A DNA stretch of 64,000 bases from Candidatus Methanoperedens sp. BLZ2 (GTDB lineage: Archaea; Halobacteriota; Methanosarcinia; Methanosarcinales; Methanoperedenaceae). Made by a program: the position numbers and the translations under genes. Positions 8,421 to 16,926 of this stretch are shown in pieces. The stretch is from assembly GCF_002487355.1 (NCBI RefSeq), contig NZ_NTMG01000019.1, positions 60,403-124,402 on the forward strand. The letters are read 5' to 3'. Each line of letters opens with the position of its first letter. The stretch's first letter is position 1. Below the pieces are notes generated by a model. That model worked only from the letters and a program-made list of their open reading frames with translations, was not told the origin of the DNA and searched no databases.

Positions 8421-10298
8421 ATGGAATCGGTTAGTGCGCATGAATCAGTAATAAAAATGCATAATATATTGCATAAAGATAATGTAACGAACACTTTTGA
8501 TAGGGCCCAGGCCCAGGGAAAACGCTGTTCGTTCTGCGAACAGGGTATAAGCTGCCAGCTTTGCAGCAATGGCCCATGCAGGATAAAGCCAGGAGCAGAA
8601 CGCGGGGTTTGCGGCATAGATGCTGATGCCATGGCAATGAGGAACTTGATGTTCCTGAATACCATGGGTACGGCAATATATACTTACCATGCAAAGAGTG
8701 TTGCCAAAACACTCGAAGCGACAGCATTGGGTAAAACGCCTTTCCAGATAAAGGATGAAGCAAAGCTAAAAAGTTTTGCAGGGAAGATGGGGGTAAAGAC
8801 TGATGGCAGCACAAAAGACACTGCAATTGCGTTGGCAAATGCAATGACTGCTGAAATAAACTCTGATTCTGATGTTGAGCTTTCAAATGTTCTTCGATTT
8901 GCTCCAAAATCAAGAATAGAACTCTGGAGAAAACTTGGCATTCTCCCCGGAGGACCACTTCATGAGGTTATGGATTCTGTTTCAAGCACGATGACAAATG
9001 TCGACGGTGATTATGTATCGCTTGCAAAAAAGGCATTGCGTCTTGGCATTTCCTGTATTTACGGCTCACAGATACCGCTTGAGATGGGACAGGACATCCT
9101 ATTCGGGACACCCCAGCCTCATGCGGTCAATGTGGATCTTGGAATTATCGACCCAACTTATGTGAATATTGCGGCAAATGGTCATGAACCTTTTATCGGC
9201 GTGGCTCTTATCAAAGCTGCCCATGAGGCAAAAAACCAGGACGCTGCAAAGAAAGCTGGCGCTAATGGACTCCACATTATCGGCTCAATCGAAACAGGCC
9301 AGGAACTCATCCAGAGATTCCCGATAGATGATGTATTCGTGGGAATGATCGGGAACTGGCTGTCTGTCGAACCCGCGCTTGCAACAGGCGGTATCGATGT
9401 TTTTGCCATGGATATGAACTGCTCTCCTCCGGGAATGGGCGAATACCAGGATAAATACAATACTAACCTTATTTCGGTTTCAAAACTCGTCAATGTTCCG
9501 GGTATGAAAGACCAGATGATCTATAAACCGGAAAATGCAGCAGCCCAGGCACAGAAACTCATAGATATCGCTATTGAAAGCTTCAAGAAGAGAAAAGGAA
9601 AGGCTACAAACCCATCAAGCAAAAAGCAGAACGCTGTGATCGGTTTCTCGACTGAGGCATGCCTTGGGGCACTTGGCGGCACACTTACCCCGCTTCTTGA
9701 TGTTATCAAGAAAGGAACGTTGAAAGGAGTTGTGGCACTTGTCAGCTGCACAACGCTGCGTGACAGCGGCCAGGATGTCAATACTTTGAAAATGGCCCGC
9801 GAACTCATCAAACGGGACATACTTGTAATCAGCGCAGGATGCGGAAATGCTGCACTTCAGGTCGGCGGGCTTACAACTCTTGAAGCGAAACAGGAAGCAG
9901 GGCCTGGCCTCAGAGCAGTATGTGAATTACTCAAGATCCCGCCTGTCCTGAGTTTTGGTACATGCACTGATACAGGAAGAATCACGCTTCTTGTGACAGC
10001 GGTTGCTGATGCTCTTGGCGTTGACCCATCCCAGCTTCCAGTTGCAGTGACAGCGCCGGAATATATGGAACAGAAAGCCACTATCGATGCATTATTTGCC
10101 CTGGCTTTCGGACTTTATACCCATGTAGCGCCCATGCCTCCGGTTACAGGCGCTCCACGCCTCGTGAAACTCCTTACTGTAGACCTTGAAGGAATCACTG
10201 GCGGAAAAATTGCCGTAGAGACAGACATGGTTGAAGCGGCAAAAGGCATAGAGGCACATATCATGAAGAAACGATCGGCGCTGGGACTGCCTGCGTAA
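8421..10298 (+). CDS. Carbon monoxide dehydrogenase-like protein (CooS family) with altered C-cluster
   Basis: CooS-family protein of 625 aa, normal length, with a strong GGAGG 6 nt before the ATG. Known CooS proteins are homodimers with B, C and D metal clusters that oxidise CO. The N-terminus has Cys36, Cys39, Cys45, Cys48, Cys53 and Cys64. The Cys36-x2-Cys39 spacing, with Ser44 where a second D-cluster cysteine usually sits, suggests a 2Fe-2S D-cluster. C-cluster ligands His255, Cys334, Cys443, Cys474 and Cys515 and the catalytic lysine region (Lys552) are present. The canonical CCTGNE segment carrying the bridging cysteine reads IETGQE (290-295), so that cysteine is Glu291. No cooF, cooC or acsABCD gene is adjacent. 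It may therefore not be a CO dehydrogenase but a variant with another cluster chemistry, like the CODH-V type. Confidence 0.9.
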   Translation: MESVSAHESVIKMHNILHKDNVTNTFDRAQAQGKRCSFCEQGISCQLCSNGPCRIKPGAERGVCGIDADAMAMRNLMFLNTMGTAIYTYHAKSVAKTLEATALGKTPFQIKDEAKLKSFAGKMGVKTDGSTKDTAIALANAMTAEINSDSDVELSNVLRFAPKSRIELWRKLGILPGGPLHEVMDSVSSTMTNVDGDYVSLAKKALRLGISCIYGSQIPLEMGQDILFGTPQPHAVNVDLGIIDPTYVNIAANGHEPFIGVALIKAAHEAKNQDAAKKAGANGLHIIGSIETGQELIQRFPIDDVFVGMIGNWLSVEPALATGGIDVFAMDMNCSPPGMGEYQDKYNTNLISVSKLVNVPGMKDQMIYKPENAAAQAQKLIDIAIESFKKRKGKATNPSSKKQNAVIGFSTEACLGALGGTLTPLLDVIKKGTLKGVVALVSCTTLRDSGQDVNTLKMARELIKRDILVISAGCGNAALQVGGLTTLEAKQEAGPGLRAVCELLKIPPVLSFGTCTDTGRITLLVTAVADALGVDPSQLPVAVTAPEYMEQKATIDALFALAFGLYTHVAPMPPVTGAPRLVKLLTVDLEGITGGKIAVETDMVEAAKGIEAHIMKKRSALGLPA

Positions 10299-10326
10299 CA
10301 GTTACATCCACAGATTAATAAATGGT

Positions 10327-10710
10327 GTGCCGGCCTCCAGGCGCACCATATATATTTATTTAAGCGGTATAGCTGTGATTGTACATATTGTTAGCGATGT
10401 CGGTATTTCACAGGGAGCAGCAGAAAATAATTCAAATATGGAAACCATAAAAGTGCATGGAACATTCTGGAATGATGGAAATGAAATTGCCAAAAATTTG
10501 AGTGGTGTAGTAATATATACAGATGCGGCACATAATAAAGTTGTCAGGAAAAATATTCCAATAAGTGGAGATCTGCCTCCGGACAAAGGATCAGTAATGG
10601 AATTTGACTCAGAATACACAAGAGAGAAGACCATGCCAAAAACGGATGTAAATATAATGATCAAGTTTGATTGGACGGAGAACGGGCAGCCAAGAACTAC
10701 CTTATTGTGA
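10327..10710 (+). CDS. Putative secreted or anchored protein of unknown function
   Basis: A 127-aa frame opening with GTG at 10327. The first 25 residues form a hydrophobic segment (IYIYLSGIAVIVHIV) that may be a signal or anchor. From about residue 38 (METIKVHGTFWNDGNEIAKNL) the sequence reads like an FxLYD-type beta-sandwich, a domain common in archaeal exported proteins. An internal ATG at 10438 would give only the beta domain. Function unknown. It ends 5 nt before a truncated methyltransferase start. Confidence 0.6.
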   Translation: MPASRRTIYIYLSGIAVIVHIVSDVGISQGAAENNSNMETIKVHGTFWNDGNEIAKNLSGVVIYTDAAHNKVVRKNIPISGDLPPDKGSVMEFDSEYTREKTMPKTDVNIMIKFDWTENGQPRTTLL

Positions 10711-10715
10711 AATAA

Positions 10716-10793
10716 ATGAACACTTTCGATAGAATATCCGGAAAATACAGGGAGAAATCACTCGTCCAGCAAAAGGCGATAGATATGTTATAA
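10716..10793 (+). pseudogene. Remnant of a SAM methyltransferase N-terminus
   Basis: The 25-residue frame starting MNTFDRISGKYREKSLVQQK looks like the first helix of a BioC/UbiE-type class I methyltransferase, then stops at TAA. The rest of such a gene (glycine-rich SAM motif) is not found in any frame of the following 160 nt. I read it as a truncated remnant. The remaining stretch to 10952 shows no further coding signal. Confidence 0.4.
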
Positions 10794-10952
10794 CCTTACT
10801 TCACTACCCCGCCGTGAACGTGGGGCATCTTATGGATGCTGGGACTGTTTGAATAAGAAGGTTGCTGGAAATTTTGTTATCAAATTCAGGCGCTGAATAT
10901 GCGTACAACGGCTGTGTAGAATCGTGATCGAATTTGTATACTACTCCATTAA

Positions 10953-11633
10953 TTACAGCCAGATTGCATAAGGCTTTATGTAAAGAAAGGAGCCAGTTTT
11001 ATGAATCTGACCTAAAACACCCAAATTCTCTGGACCACTCTCAAGTGCCCTTAACATAATTGCCAAATGACAAGTATAACCCATACTTGCAGTTCCATTC
11101 TCTCTAATTCCCACACCAACGAATTTTGATAAGCTGCCTCCAATACGAATATCTGGCCATAAACAATATGAATCTGTTATGTATAATCTTAAGGTAACTG
11201 TCTGTGAATCAATAACTTCTTCTACAACATCTTTATCATAGAATCCTCTCGTTGTTAAAGGTAGTTTTCCTCTTATAAAGGCTGGAAGGCGGTCAATATG
11301 TATGTAGGCAAGTATGTTTACTGAATTTACCTCTAATAGAGAACCCTTTTCAGAAAGAGCAGTTTCAATCTCTGCTAATTTCTGTTCGCCTTCTTTGACC
11401 AATATTCGTTCTGTAAGGACTTCTGAATCGCGAGTATGAGTTAATTCACTATCTACACTGCCTCCAAAAATAGCTGCAATTCCTTTCAAATTAAGCTGCC
11501 CTTTACCACTAGTTGATTTTTTCTTTTGTTCAGAAGCTCTCCGTTCTCTTTCACTCAATTCGCTGAGCTGAGCATACAAACTACGAATTCCTTCAGAGTC
11601 CAAATATATATAACGGCGCAAATCTTCTGTCAT
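10953..11633 (-). CDS. Uncharacterised protein, DUF6414-like N-terminus
   Basis: Soluble protein of 226 aa that opens with RRYIYLDSEGIRSLYAQL, a pattern I associate with the DUF6414 family, in which a YLD motif followed by SLYAQ begins the protein. A charged, possibly coiled segment (23-45) and a short glycine-rich hydrophobic stretch (LKGIAAIFGGSVDSEL) follow. The C-terminal half is a beta-rich domain. No catalytic motif is evident. The gene lies alone on the minus strand at the edge of a decayed accessory region, which would fit an accessory or defence role, but this is inference. Confidence 0.6.
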   Translation of the reverse strand: MTEDLRRYIYLDSEGIRSLYAQLSELSERERRASEQKKKSTSGKGQLNLKGIAAIFGGSVDSELTHTRDSEVLTERILVKEGEQKLAEIETALSEKGSLLEVNSVNILAYIHIDRLPAFIRGKLPLTTRGFYDKDVVEEVIDSQTVTLRLYITDSYCLWPDIRIGGSLSKFVGVGIRENGTASMGYTCHLAIMLRALESGPENLGVLGQIHKTGSFLYIKPYAIWL

Positions 11634-11798
11634 TTTTACTGTTTCTATTTGGAGTTATGAGTTAATAACATTTCGATTCTGTTTCTTCTTAATGTTTCTT
11701 TCAAGCGTAAGGAACTGCTTTAAAATTTTTTATTTTTTTTTTTTATATTTATACTCTTCTATTGGTGGGCGTCTGAATTTTGTTGTACTAATAACAGT

Positions 11799-12078
11799 AT
11801 GAAAATTTTGAGAAAAGGCGAATCTTGGTATATGGGCCATGGATATTTCATAAAAGTCTTGTTTATCAATGCGAAATCGAATCCAAAAATAGTATCGTTA
11901 GAGCTTTATAGAGTCGGAACAAAATTAGATGAACATATTATGATTTGAAGGAAAAACTTACAATTATAATAAAGGGTTCTTCACAACGATAGATTCGATT
12001 TTTGATAATGAAATTACGCTTAAAAAATACATATTATCAAACATGGAACTGAATTACTTATTGATTTTGGCAGAGTAA
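11799..12078 (+). pseudogene. Broken S-layer-duplication-domain gene fragment
   Basis: An ATG at 11799 opens a 49-aa frame with GESWYMGHGYFIKVLFINAK and SLELYRVGTKLDEHIM. This is the order of motifs in archaeal S-layer duplication domains (a glycine-containing strand, then a V-x-x-I-D-like strand, then SLxLxKDGxxxD). Similar wording continues after frameshifts (KEKLTIIIKGSS, then LSNMELNYLLI up to 12078). The gene is therefore frameshifted and truncated. The intact domain type is found twice in the giant protein at 22183-26643. Confidence 0.45.
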
Positions 12079-12276
12079 GACATGTCAGTAGGAATTTCAA
12101 CTACTTTTGCAGGATAGCTACATGTTTTGATTAGTTGTTCTGTATAGTATTCTTCACATCTTAGGGTCAATCCTTCAGGGTTCGAACCTTCGAGCAATGA
12201 GTGCTGAATATTTGGACCTCTTTAAGAGTCTTAATTTTCTATAGCCTTTCGAGAGCATAGGGTTCAGTTCGCGATC
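12079..12276. other. Non-coding interval beside the group II intron
   Basis: No convincing gene. It contains a T-loop-like GGTTCGAACC near 12179, but no cloverleaf can be built around it. The last part (12232-12276) is the 3' flank (exon side) of the group II intron. Confidence 0.5.
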
Positions 12277-13018
12277 GTAGAGTAAAGCAGAGGTCTTTCA
12301 ACCTCCACCTCCTCATCAAACCGAACGAACGGATTTCCCGTATTCGGCTTTCATCTGGCATATCCCATAGCAGGAGGCTGATATATCATATCGATATATC
12401 CGCCAGATTTGGTCTTCAACAGTTATTCGACAATCTTCACGATCTTTGCCAGATGGCGTTTTCACTTACTCTTTTCAGCGGCTTACCTTTCTGGTATATT
12501 ACTATCCGATACAGGTTCTGTATATCATCAGCCTGATCTTCCTCGCTACTATGGGTTCATCCGACCCCTCTTAACGCATTGGTCTGGCTTTCCCATCAGG
12601 TTATACCTCGCCTACTTTTATCTTTTCAATTGAGTCCAGCAACCCAGAAACGTGTAGGGTCATGGTTCAACATCGGGGAAGACGTTAAGAGGTCTCCCTT
12701 GGTCACACAGGAGAGCTTTCGAAATCATCCCTTCCATGATCACCCCATCGTTCACTATTCTGCTCAAGTTTCCGCTTGTGACTGGAGCGTCACATCACGA
12801 TAAGGCCACTTCTGGTTCACTTGTTGTTCAGGGCTGTGATTTCCGATACTTGGGAACTCTGCACAATGCTTCGCAGCATCGCACTTCCCGTTCTCTTCGT
12901 ACAGGAGCAGACCTGTACGGTGGGATTTTAACCCCGGTGGATATAGTGCCGTTACATTCGTGTTTTGATATCCTTTTTGTTCATTCTTTCTTTCCTGTGC
13001 TTCAAGGCAAGCAATCAC
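12277..13018 (-). mobile_element. ORF-less group II intron
   Basis: Read on the minus strand, this 742-nt stretch has the conserved core of a bacterial-type group II intron. A late segment with CGGAAACTTGAGCAGAATAG followed by the GATTTCGAAAGCTCTCC block belongs to domain I. A short domain IV is closed by ATCTGGC / GCCAGAT. Domain V is at 12319-12351, with its AGC triad, GAAA tetraloop and two-nt bulge. A domain VI hairpin leads to a 3' end CTTTACTCTAC. The 5' end is GTGAT at 13018 or one base earlier. A GCGAGG (12606-12611) can pair with CCTCGC (13020-13025) directly upstream of the 5' end, as an EBS1-IBS1 guide pair should. No reverse transcriptase is encoded; domain IV is only a small hairpin, so mobility would need a maturase supplied elsewhere. 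Confidence 0.8.
12319..12351 (-). ncRNA. Group II intron domain V
   Basis: A 33-nt hairpin on the minus strand: AGCCGAA paired with TTCGGTT, a 2-nt bulge, then TACGG and TCCGT around a GAAA loop. This is the catalytic hairpin that defines group II introns and is the strongest single element supporting the intron call. Confidence 0.8.
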
Positions 13019-13019
13019 T

Positions 13020-13181
13020 GCGAGGAAAGTTGTAGAAGTGAGAGGATATGTTTTTAACAAAATTACAAGTAACTTCGATTTAGATGCTATAAAAGCTTTT
13101 AGCAAGGTAGGATATACTTGGAGATCTATTAATAACAAAGCGAAAACAAAAAGACAAATTATTAATACCACTTCAACATAA
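13020..13181 (+). pseudogene. Fragment of an unknown gene cut by the intron
   Basis: On the plus strand an open frame of 53 residues (starting ARKVVEVRGYVFNKI and ending at TAA, 13179-13181) continues right up to the intron boundary. The intron lies in the opposite orientation, so it could not be spliced from this mRNA. Upstream of the intron the matching frame (12235-12276) is open for only 14 codons. I therefore read it as the 3' remnant of a gene interrupted at this site. Product unknown. Confidence 0.35.
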
Positions 13182-13202
13182 AATAATTTTGAGATGTAGA
13201 CT

Positions 13203-14309
13203 TTGAGTTATGGATATAGAAGTTTTGTATCTAAAATTGTATTTTCAATTCTTGATAGAATTCGTCTTTTCATTTTTTACTTAAGGTTAGATATCAGTAC
13301 CCCTTCAACACTCTTTTCTCTAATTTTCACAATAAGCACTATACTTTGGGGTATCTATACAAATTTTAGACCAAACTTTCAATTAAATCGTGAATTTTTT
13401 ACCAATCCAATAAATGTTATTTTTGGTATAATATTTATACTATTTTTCTTAATCATTTTTTCTACAATCAAACTGATGTACCCTTCAGCCAAACGAGCAA
13501 AAATTATAGTCGATGCTTATGGCAGTAATCCAAGAATTATACCATTCATCGCAAAAGATGTCAAAATGTGGTTAGAAAATACACCTGGTTTAATAAAACA
13601 ACAAAAAAAGATATCAGATATTCAACGTTATGTCAGGTCAGAAGACATTGATATGCTTGAAAAATTACGCAAAAAATTATTCTTGATATCAAGTATAAAT
13701 AAGAAAAACTCAGAAAAGAATGAGAGGAGGGGAAATTACTTGGATATTCTGATTACGGGAGTAAGCGATTCTTTTGGAATACCTCGCGAATCGCTTGAAG
13801 ATCTGATTAATACCAGAATTGACATAAATCAAAAAATAAGTAAAGAACTAATTTCTTCATATGACCAAATCAAGGTTAGTATAGAGGGATTTGTAGCGGC
13901 CAAAAAAGATAGAGACGTTGTTGGAAAGCGTCGTCATGAGAAAAAAATACAGGATAATTGTGATAAAATCCTTAAAAAAGGAGATGGTGTTGAAAACCAG
14001 ATTAAATGGATCGAGGAGCTTGATAGAAGAAAATGGGCTATACCTATGCTTATAGAAATAATTAAAGAATCTTCTACGGGAAATGCTCTTTCCAAACTAA
14101 CCAAATTGTTATCAGATGCAAGAGTAGAAAATATTGAAGATATGAAGTGGTTAATTCAATTTGCAAACTCAAGAAAGGGCTTCTCAATCAGTGAGTTATT
14201 AGGATTAAAGTTTGTCGATAATGAAAATTTGTTTAGTTTGGACAAAATTCCAGGAAAAGATGGCGACAGTTTAATAGAATTTCTAAAACAAAATTTTAAT
14301 GTGGAATGA
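13203..14309 (+). CDS. Two-helix membrane protein of unknown function
   Basis: Protein of 368 aa opening with TTG at 13203. Two transmembrane segments lie near the N-terminus (about 37-53 and 70-92: LFSLIFTISTILWGIY and VIFGIIFILFFLIIFSTI). A Lys/Glu-rich cytosolic region of about 270 residues follows, mostly helical and probably coiled coil in part. No known catalytic motif is visible. The DNA is AT-richer than the neighbouring core genes, which suggests transfer. The next gene begins inside its stop codon (ATGA), so the two form a coupled pair. Confidence 0.75.
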   Translation: MSYGYRSFVSKIVFSILDRIRLFIFYLRLDISTPSTLFSLIFTISTILWGIYTNFRPNFQLNREFFTNPINVIFGIIFILFFLIIFSTIKLMYPSAKRAKIIVDAYGSNPRIIPFIAKDVKMWLENTPGLIKQQKKISDIQRYVRSEDIDMLEKLRKKLFLISSINKKNSEKNERRGNYLDILITGVSDSFGIPRESLEDLINTRIDINQKISKELISSYDQIKVSIEGFVAAKKDRDVVGKRRHEKKIQDNCDKILKKGDGVENQIKWIEELDRRKWAIPMLIEIIKESSTGNALSKLTKLLSDARVENIEDMKWLIQFANSRKGFSISELLGLKFVDNENLFSLDKIPGKDGDSLIEFLKQNFNVE

Positions 14310-15235
14310 TTAGAATGGATAAAATAAATAAGAGCAACGACGGTAGAACCATCAACATATCTGATGAAAAGAACTCCATTTTTCTAAAACTAAATCCTGA
14401 TAAAACATTGGTAAATATATCGATCAATAACATCAGTATTGGCGAATTCAAAATGGAGAATGGTAAGCTAAATATCTACAATAAAGTTTTGAAATGTTAC
14501 GGAAATCAAATATCATCTGACCTGTTGAGAGAAAAAAAATATTTAGGGAATTGGGAGGGATTAAGAGAGGATGCTCTTAGAGAGATAGGTGATAAATTTA
14601 TAGGGTGGAATAGGTCACAAAGTAGAATTGACTTTAGTGGATCCATTGCTGTAGGTCTTACATTTGGATACAGCGCCGTTTTGAAAATCATTTTGAAACG
14701 GATAATAGATGATAATATTCAGAATATAAGAGGATTGCACATAATATTGATAAGGAGTAGTGAAGCTCCAGGTGACGAGGAGATTTTGAAAGCTGAGCTA
14801 CTGGCAGATTATGGATTTCAAGGATTAAAATGCCATATTCTGCCTATTGAAGCAATCGAAAAAAAGGAAATACAATTTAAAATAAAAAGTATTTTCGTTG
14901 GTATTGAGAGTATAAATAAACGAGGGGACATTGTTCATCCAAGGGGTGGATCAGAGGTTATTCGGAAAATCCAAGAACTTAATAAAGATATAGGTGAATA
15001 TATAAAGGTCTATGCTTTCGGAGAGTCGTATAAAGTTCAGGATTTCAAAGATGATATAGACTTTACCAAACTTTCGTTGTTTCTACATGATAATGTAGAC
15101 TTTGTGGTAACAGACCATGGTGTTCATGAAAAGATATCGGACAAATGGAAAGTAGGAACAAAAATAGAAAATAATTTATGTTGTTGCTCAACACATTGGA
15201 TAAATATACTGAGAAATAATGGATATATCATATAA
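14306..15235 (+). CDS. IF-2B / ribose-1,5-bisphosphate isomerase-fold protein
   Basis: Protein of 309 aa whose residues about 105-260 follow the pattern of the eIF-2B/MtnA/R15P isomerase fold: SGSIAVGLTFGYSAVLKII, then a nucleotide-binding-like strand (LHIILIRSSEAPGDEE), IFVGIESINKRGDIVHPRGG, and VYAFGESYKV near the end. In housekeeping members the last two correspond to the VGAD...G and AES blocks. Here the catalytic Asp of the GAD motif is replaced (GIES), so isomerase activity is doubtful and a ligand-sensing role is possible. It is translationally coupled (ATGA overlap) to the membrane protein upstream; together they look like a two-gene accessory system with a soluble sensor and a membrane partner. 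That role is inference. Confidence 0.65.
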   Translation: MIRMDKINKSNDGRTINISDEKNSIFLKLNPDKTLVNISINNISIGEFKMENGKLNIYNKVLKCYGNQISSDLLREKKYLGNWEGLREDALREIGDKFIGWNRSQSRIDFSGSIAVGLTFGYSAVLKIILKRIIDDNIQNIRGLHIILIRSSEAPGDEEILKAELLADYGFQGLKCHILPIEAIEKKEIQFKIKSIFVGIESINKRGDIVHPRGGSEVIRKIQELNKDIGEYIKVYAFGESYKVQDFKDDIDFTKLSLFLHDNVDFVVTDHGVHEKISDKWKVGTKIENNLCCCSTHWINILRNNGYII

Positions 15236-15290
15236 AATATGTTGTTGATGATGTTTTAATCTTAGGAATTTGTCTACTCTTTCAGGTTCA

Positions 15291-15476
15291 CTACATTCCT
15301 TTTTCTAAAGTATGGACTTCTCGCCTATCATTAATGACTGCCAGACGGCGATGCCGGTCTATCCAGTAGCCCCAGAGAACCAGAATCCACTGTGCCTGTC
15401 CTATCCATGCCAGTGATGTGACATTCGGGGGTGGGGAACAGGTTCCCCAGAGAGATGACCACAGGCCGAAACCCAC
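15291..15476 (-). CDS. Possible small membrane protein or remnant
   Basis: The 61-residue frame (GTG start, GFGLWSSLWGTC...) is Trp-rich with one hydrophobic stretch (AWIGQAQWILVLWGYWI) and a basic tail. It lies just upstream of nothing on its own strand and ends in the 284-nt gap before the lpd stop. Composition is protein-like rather than random, but no family is recognised; it may be a decayed membrane protein. No ribosome binding site is evident. Confidence 0.3.
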   Translation of the reverse strand: MGFGLWSSLWGTCSPPPNVTSLAWIGQAQWILVLWGYWIDRHRRLAVINDRREVHTLEKGM

Positions 15477-15519
15477 AAAATATGAGCTTCCGGGGTAAAG
15501 CCCAATTCAATTAAAATAA

Positions 15520-16926
15520 TCATATATGAATCACTTTTCCCAGAGCTGTTTCTGCCGCCTCAGCGAGCGCTTCTGGAAGAGTTGGATGCGGGTGTATCGT
15601 TCCTGCCAGGTCTTCTAAAAAAGCAGCCATCTCTATGGAATGCGATGCCTCACTTATCAGCATTGAGGCGTTTGCCCCTACTATATGTATACCGAGTATC
15701 TCTCCGTCTGTTTTTGCTACTACTTTCACAAATCCCTCTGTCCTGTCCATTGTCAGGGCACTTCCCGATGCTTTAAAAGGGAATTTGCCTGTTTTTATTT
15801 CAAAACCGCTTTTTCTGGCACTTTCTTCATCAAGGCCAACTGCGGCTATTTCGGGGTCTGAGAATACAGTCAGCGGTATTGCCCTGTTATCAAAAGCACT
15901 CGGGCTGCCCGCTATCACTTCTGCCGCAACTTTGCCTTCCCTGAAAGCTTTATGGGCAACAAGTGGCGGTCCGGCAACATCGCCTACCGCAAATATTTTC
16001 GGATCTGTAGTATGCAGTTTTTCATCCACCTTGATAAAACCGTTCTTATCCAGTCCAACCCCTGTATTTTCAAGCCCCAGATTCCCGGTGTTCGGTTTTA
16101 CACCAACGGCTGCAAGTATTTTATCAGCTTTAAGTTGCGTTTCCTTTCCTTTATCGTCAACGATTGTTATCACTGCTTTATTATTTTCTATGCTCAACTT
16201 CTGCGGCGTGGAATTATAATATACCTCTATACCCAGCTTTTTCATTTTCCGGCTTACTACTTCAACCAGTTCTTTATCAAACATTGAAAGAATCCTGGAA
16301 GAACGCTGCACGATTTTTACTTTAGTTCCAAGCTTGGCAAACATCGTCCCCAGTTCAACGCTGATATGACCTGCACCCAGTATTACCAATTCCTCCGGTA
16401 CCTTCATAAGGCCGAGAGCTTCATTTGAGTTTATAACAAATTTGCCGTCAAAAGGAAATCCCGGGAACTCCTGCGGATACGAACCCGTAGCGATTATTGC
16501 ATTCTCAAACCGGATGGTTGAGATTTCCCCATCTGATAACGTAACTCTTGCCTTATCAGGGGACTCAAAAAAAACCCCGCCCTTTACTATCGCCACGCCA
16601 TATTTCTTGCAAAGGCTTACTATGCCGTCCCTTAGTTTTTTAATTACCTCGTACTTCCACTTCTGGATATTTTTATAATCAAATTCGACCGAACCCCTGA
16701 TCCCTATGTTTCCCGGATTCTTTATATCGTAAATGAAATTGGCCGCATGAATTAAAGTTTTTGCAGGAATGCAGCCGCGGTAAACACATGTGCCGCCAGG
16801 GTCATATTTATCAACGAGTATTACGTCCTTGCCAAGCTGCGATGCCCTGATTGCAGCCGTATAACCACCCGGTCCCCCGCCAACTACAAGAACTTCACAA
16901 CCAGTGACGATGTCTCCCATTACCAT
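15520..16926 (-). CDS. lpdA: Dihydrolipoyl dehydrogenase (E3)
   Basis: FAD-dependent enzyme of 468 aa that reoxidises dihydrolipoamide with NAD+ in 2-oxoacid dehydrogenase complexes. It has the N-terminal FAD motif GGGPGGYTAAIRASQLG, the redox-active disulfide Cys47-x4-Cys52 (GGTCVYRGCIPAK), a central NAD-binding GAGHISVELG, the FAD motif FAVGDVAG, and the C-terminal HPHPTLPEALAEA with the catalytic His-Glu. It is the last gene of the lipA-pdhA-pdhB-pdhC-lpd operon. Its ATG follows directly on the E2 stop codon. Complete and typical. Confidence 0.97.
   Translation of the reverse strand: MVMGDIVTGCEVLVVGGGPGGYTAAIRASQLGKDVILVDKYDPGGTCVYRGCIPAKTLIHAANFIYDIKNPGNIGIRGSVEFDYKNIQKWKYEVIKKLRDGIVSLCKKYGVAIVKGGVFFESPDKARVTLSDGEISTIRFENAIIATGSYPQEFPGFPFDGKFVINSNEALGLMKVPEELVILGAGHISVELGTMFAKLGTKVKIVQRSSRILSMFDKELVEVVSRKMKKLGIEVYYNSTPQKLSIENNKAVITIVDDKGKETQLKADKILAAVGVKPNTGNLGLENTGVGLDKNGFIKVDEKLHTTDPKIFAVGDVAGPPLVAHKAFREGKVAAEVIAGSPSAFDNRAIPLTVFSDPEIAAVGLDEESARKSGFEIKTGKFPFKASGSALTMDRTEGFVKVVAKTDGEILGIHIVGANASMLISEASHSIEMAAFLEDLAGTIHPHPTLPEALAEAAETALGKVIHI

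Noticed and set aside
12170..12200. T-loop-like GGTTCGAACC suggesting a tRNA
   Set aside because: No acceptor, D or anticodon stem can be formed around it; at most a tRNA scrap.
12764..13171. Minus-strand open frame of 135 codons inside the group II intron
   Set aside because: It runs through the intron's structured domain I, and the sequence is explained by RNA conservation; it starts in the exon and has no protein family pattern.
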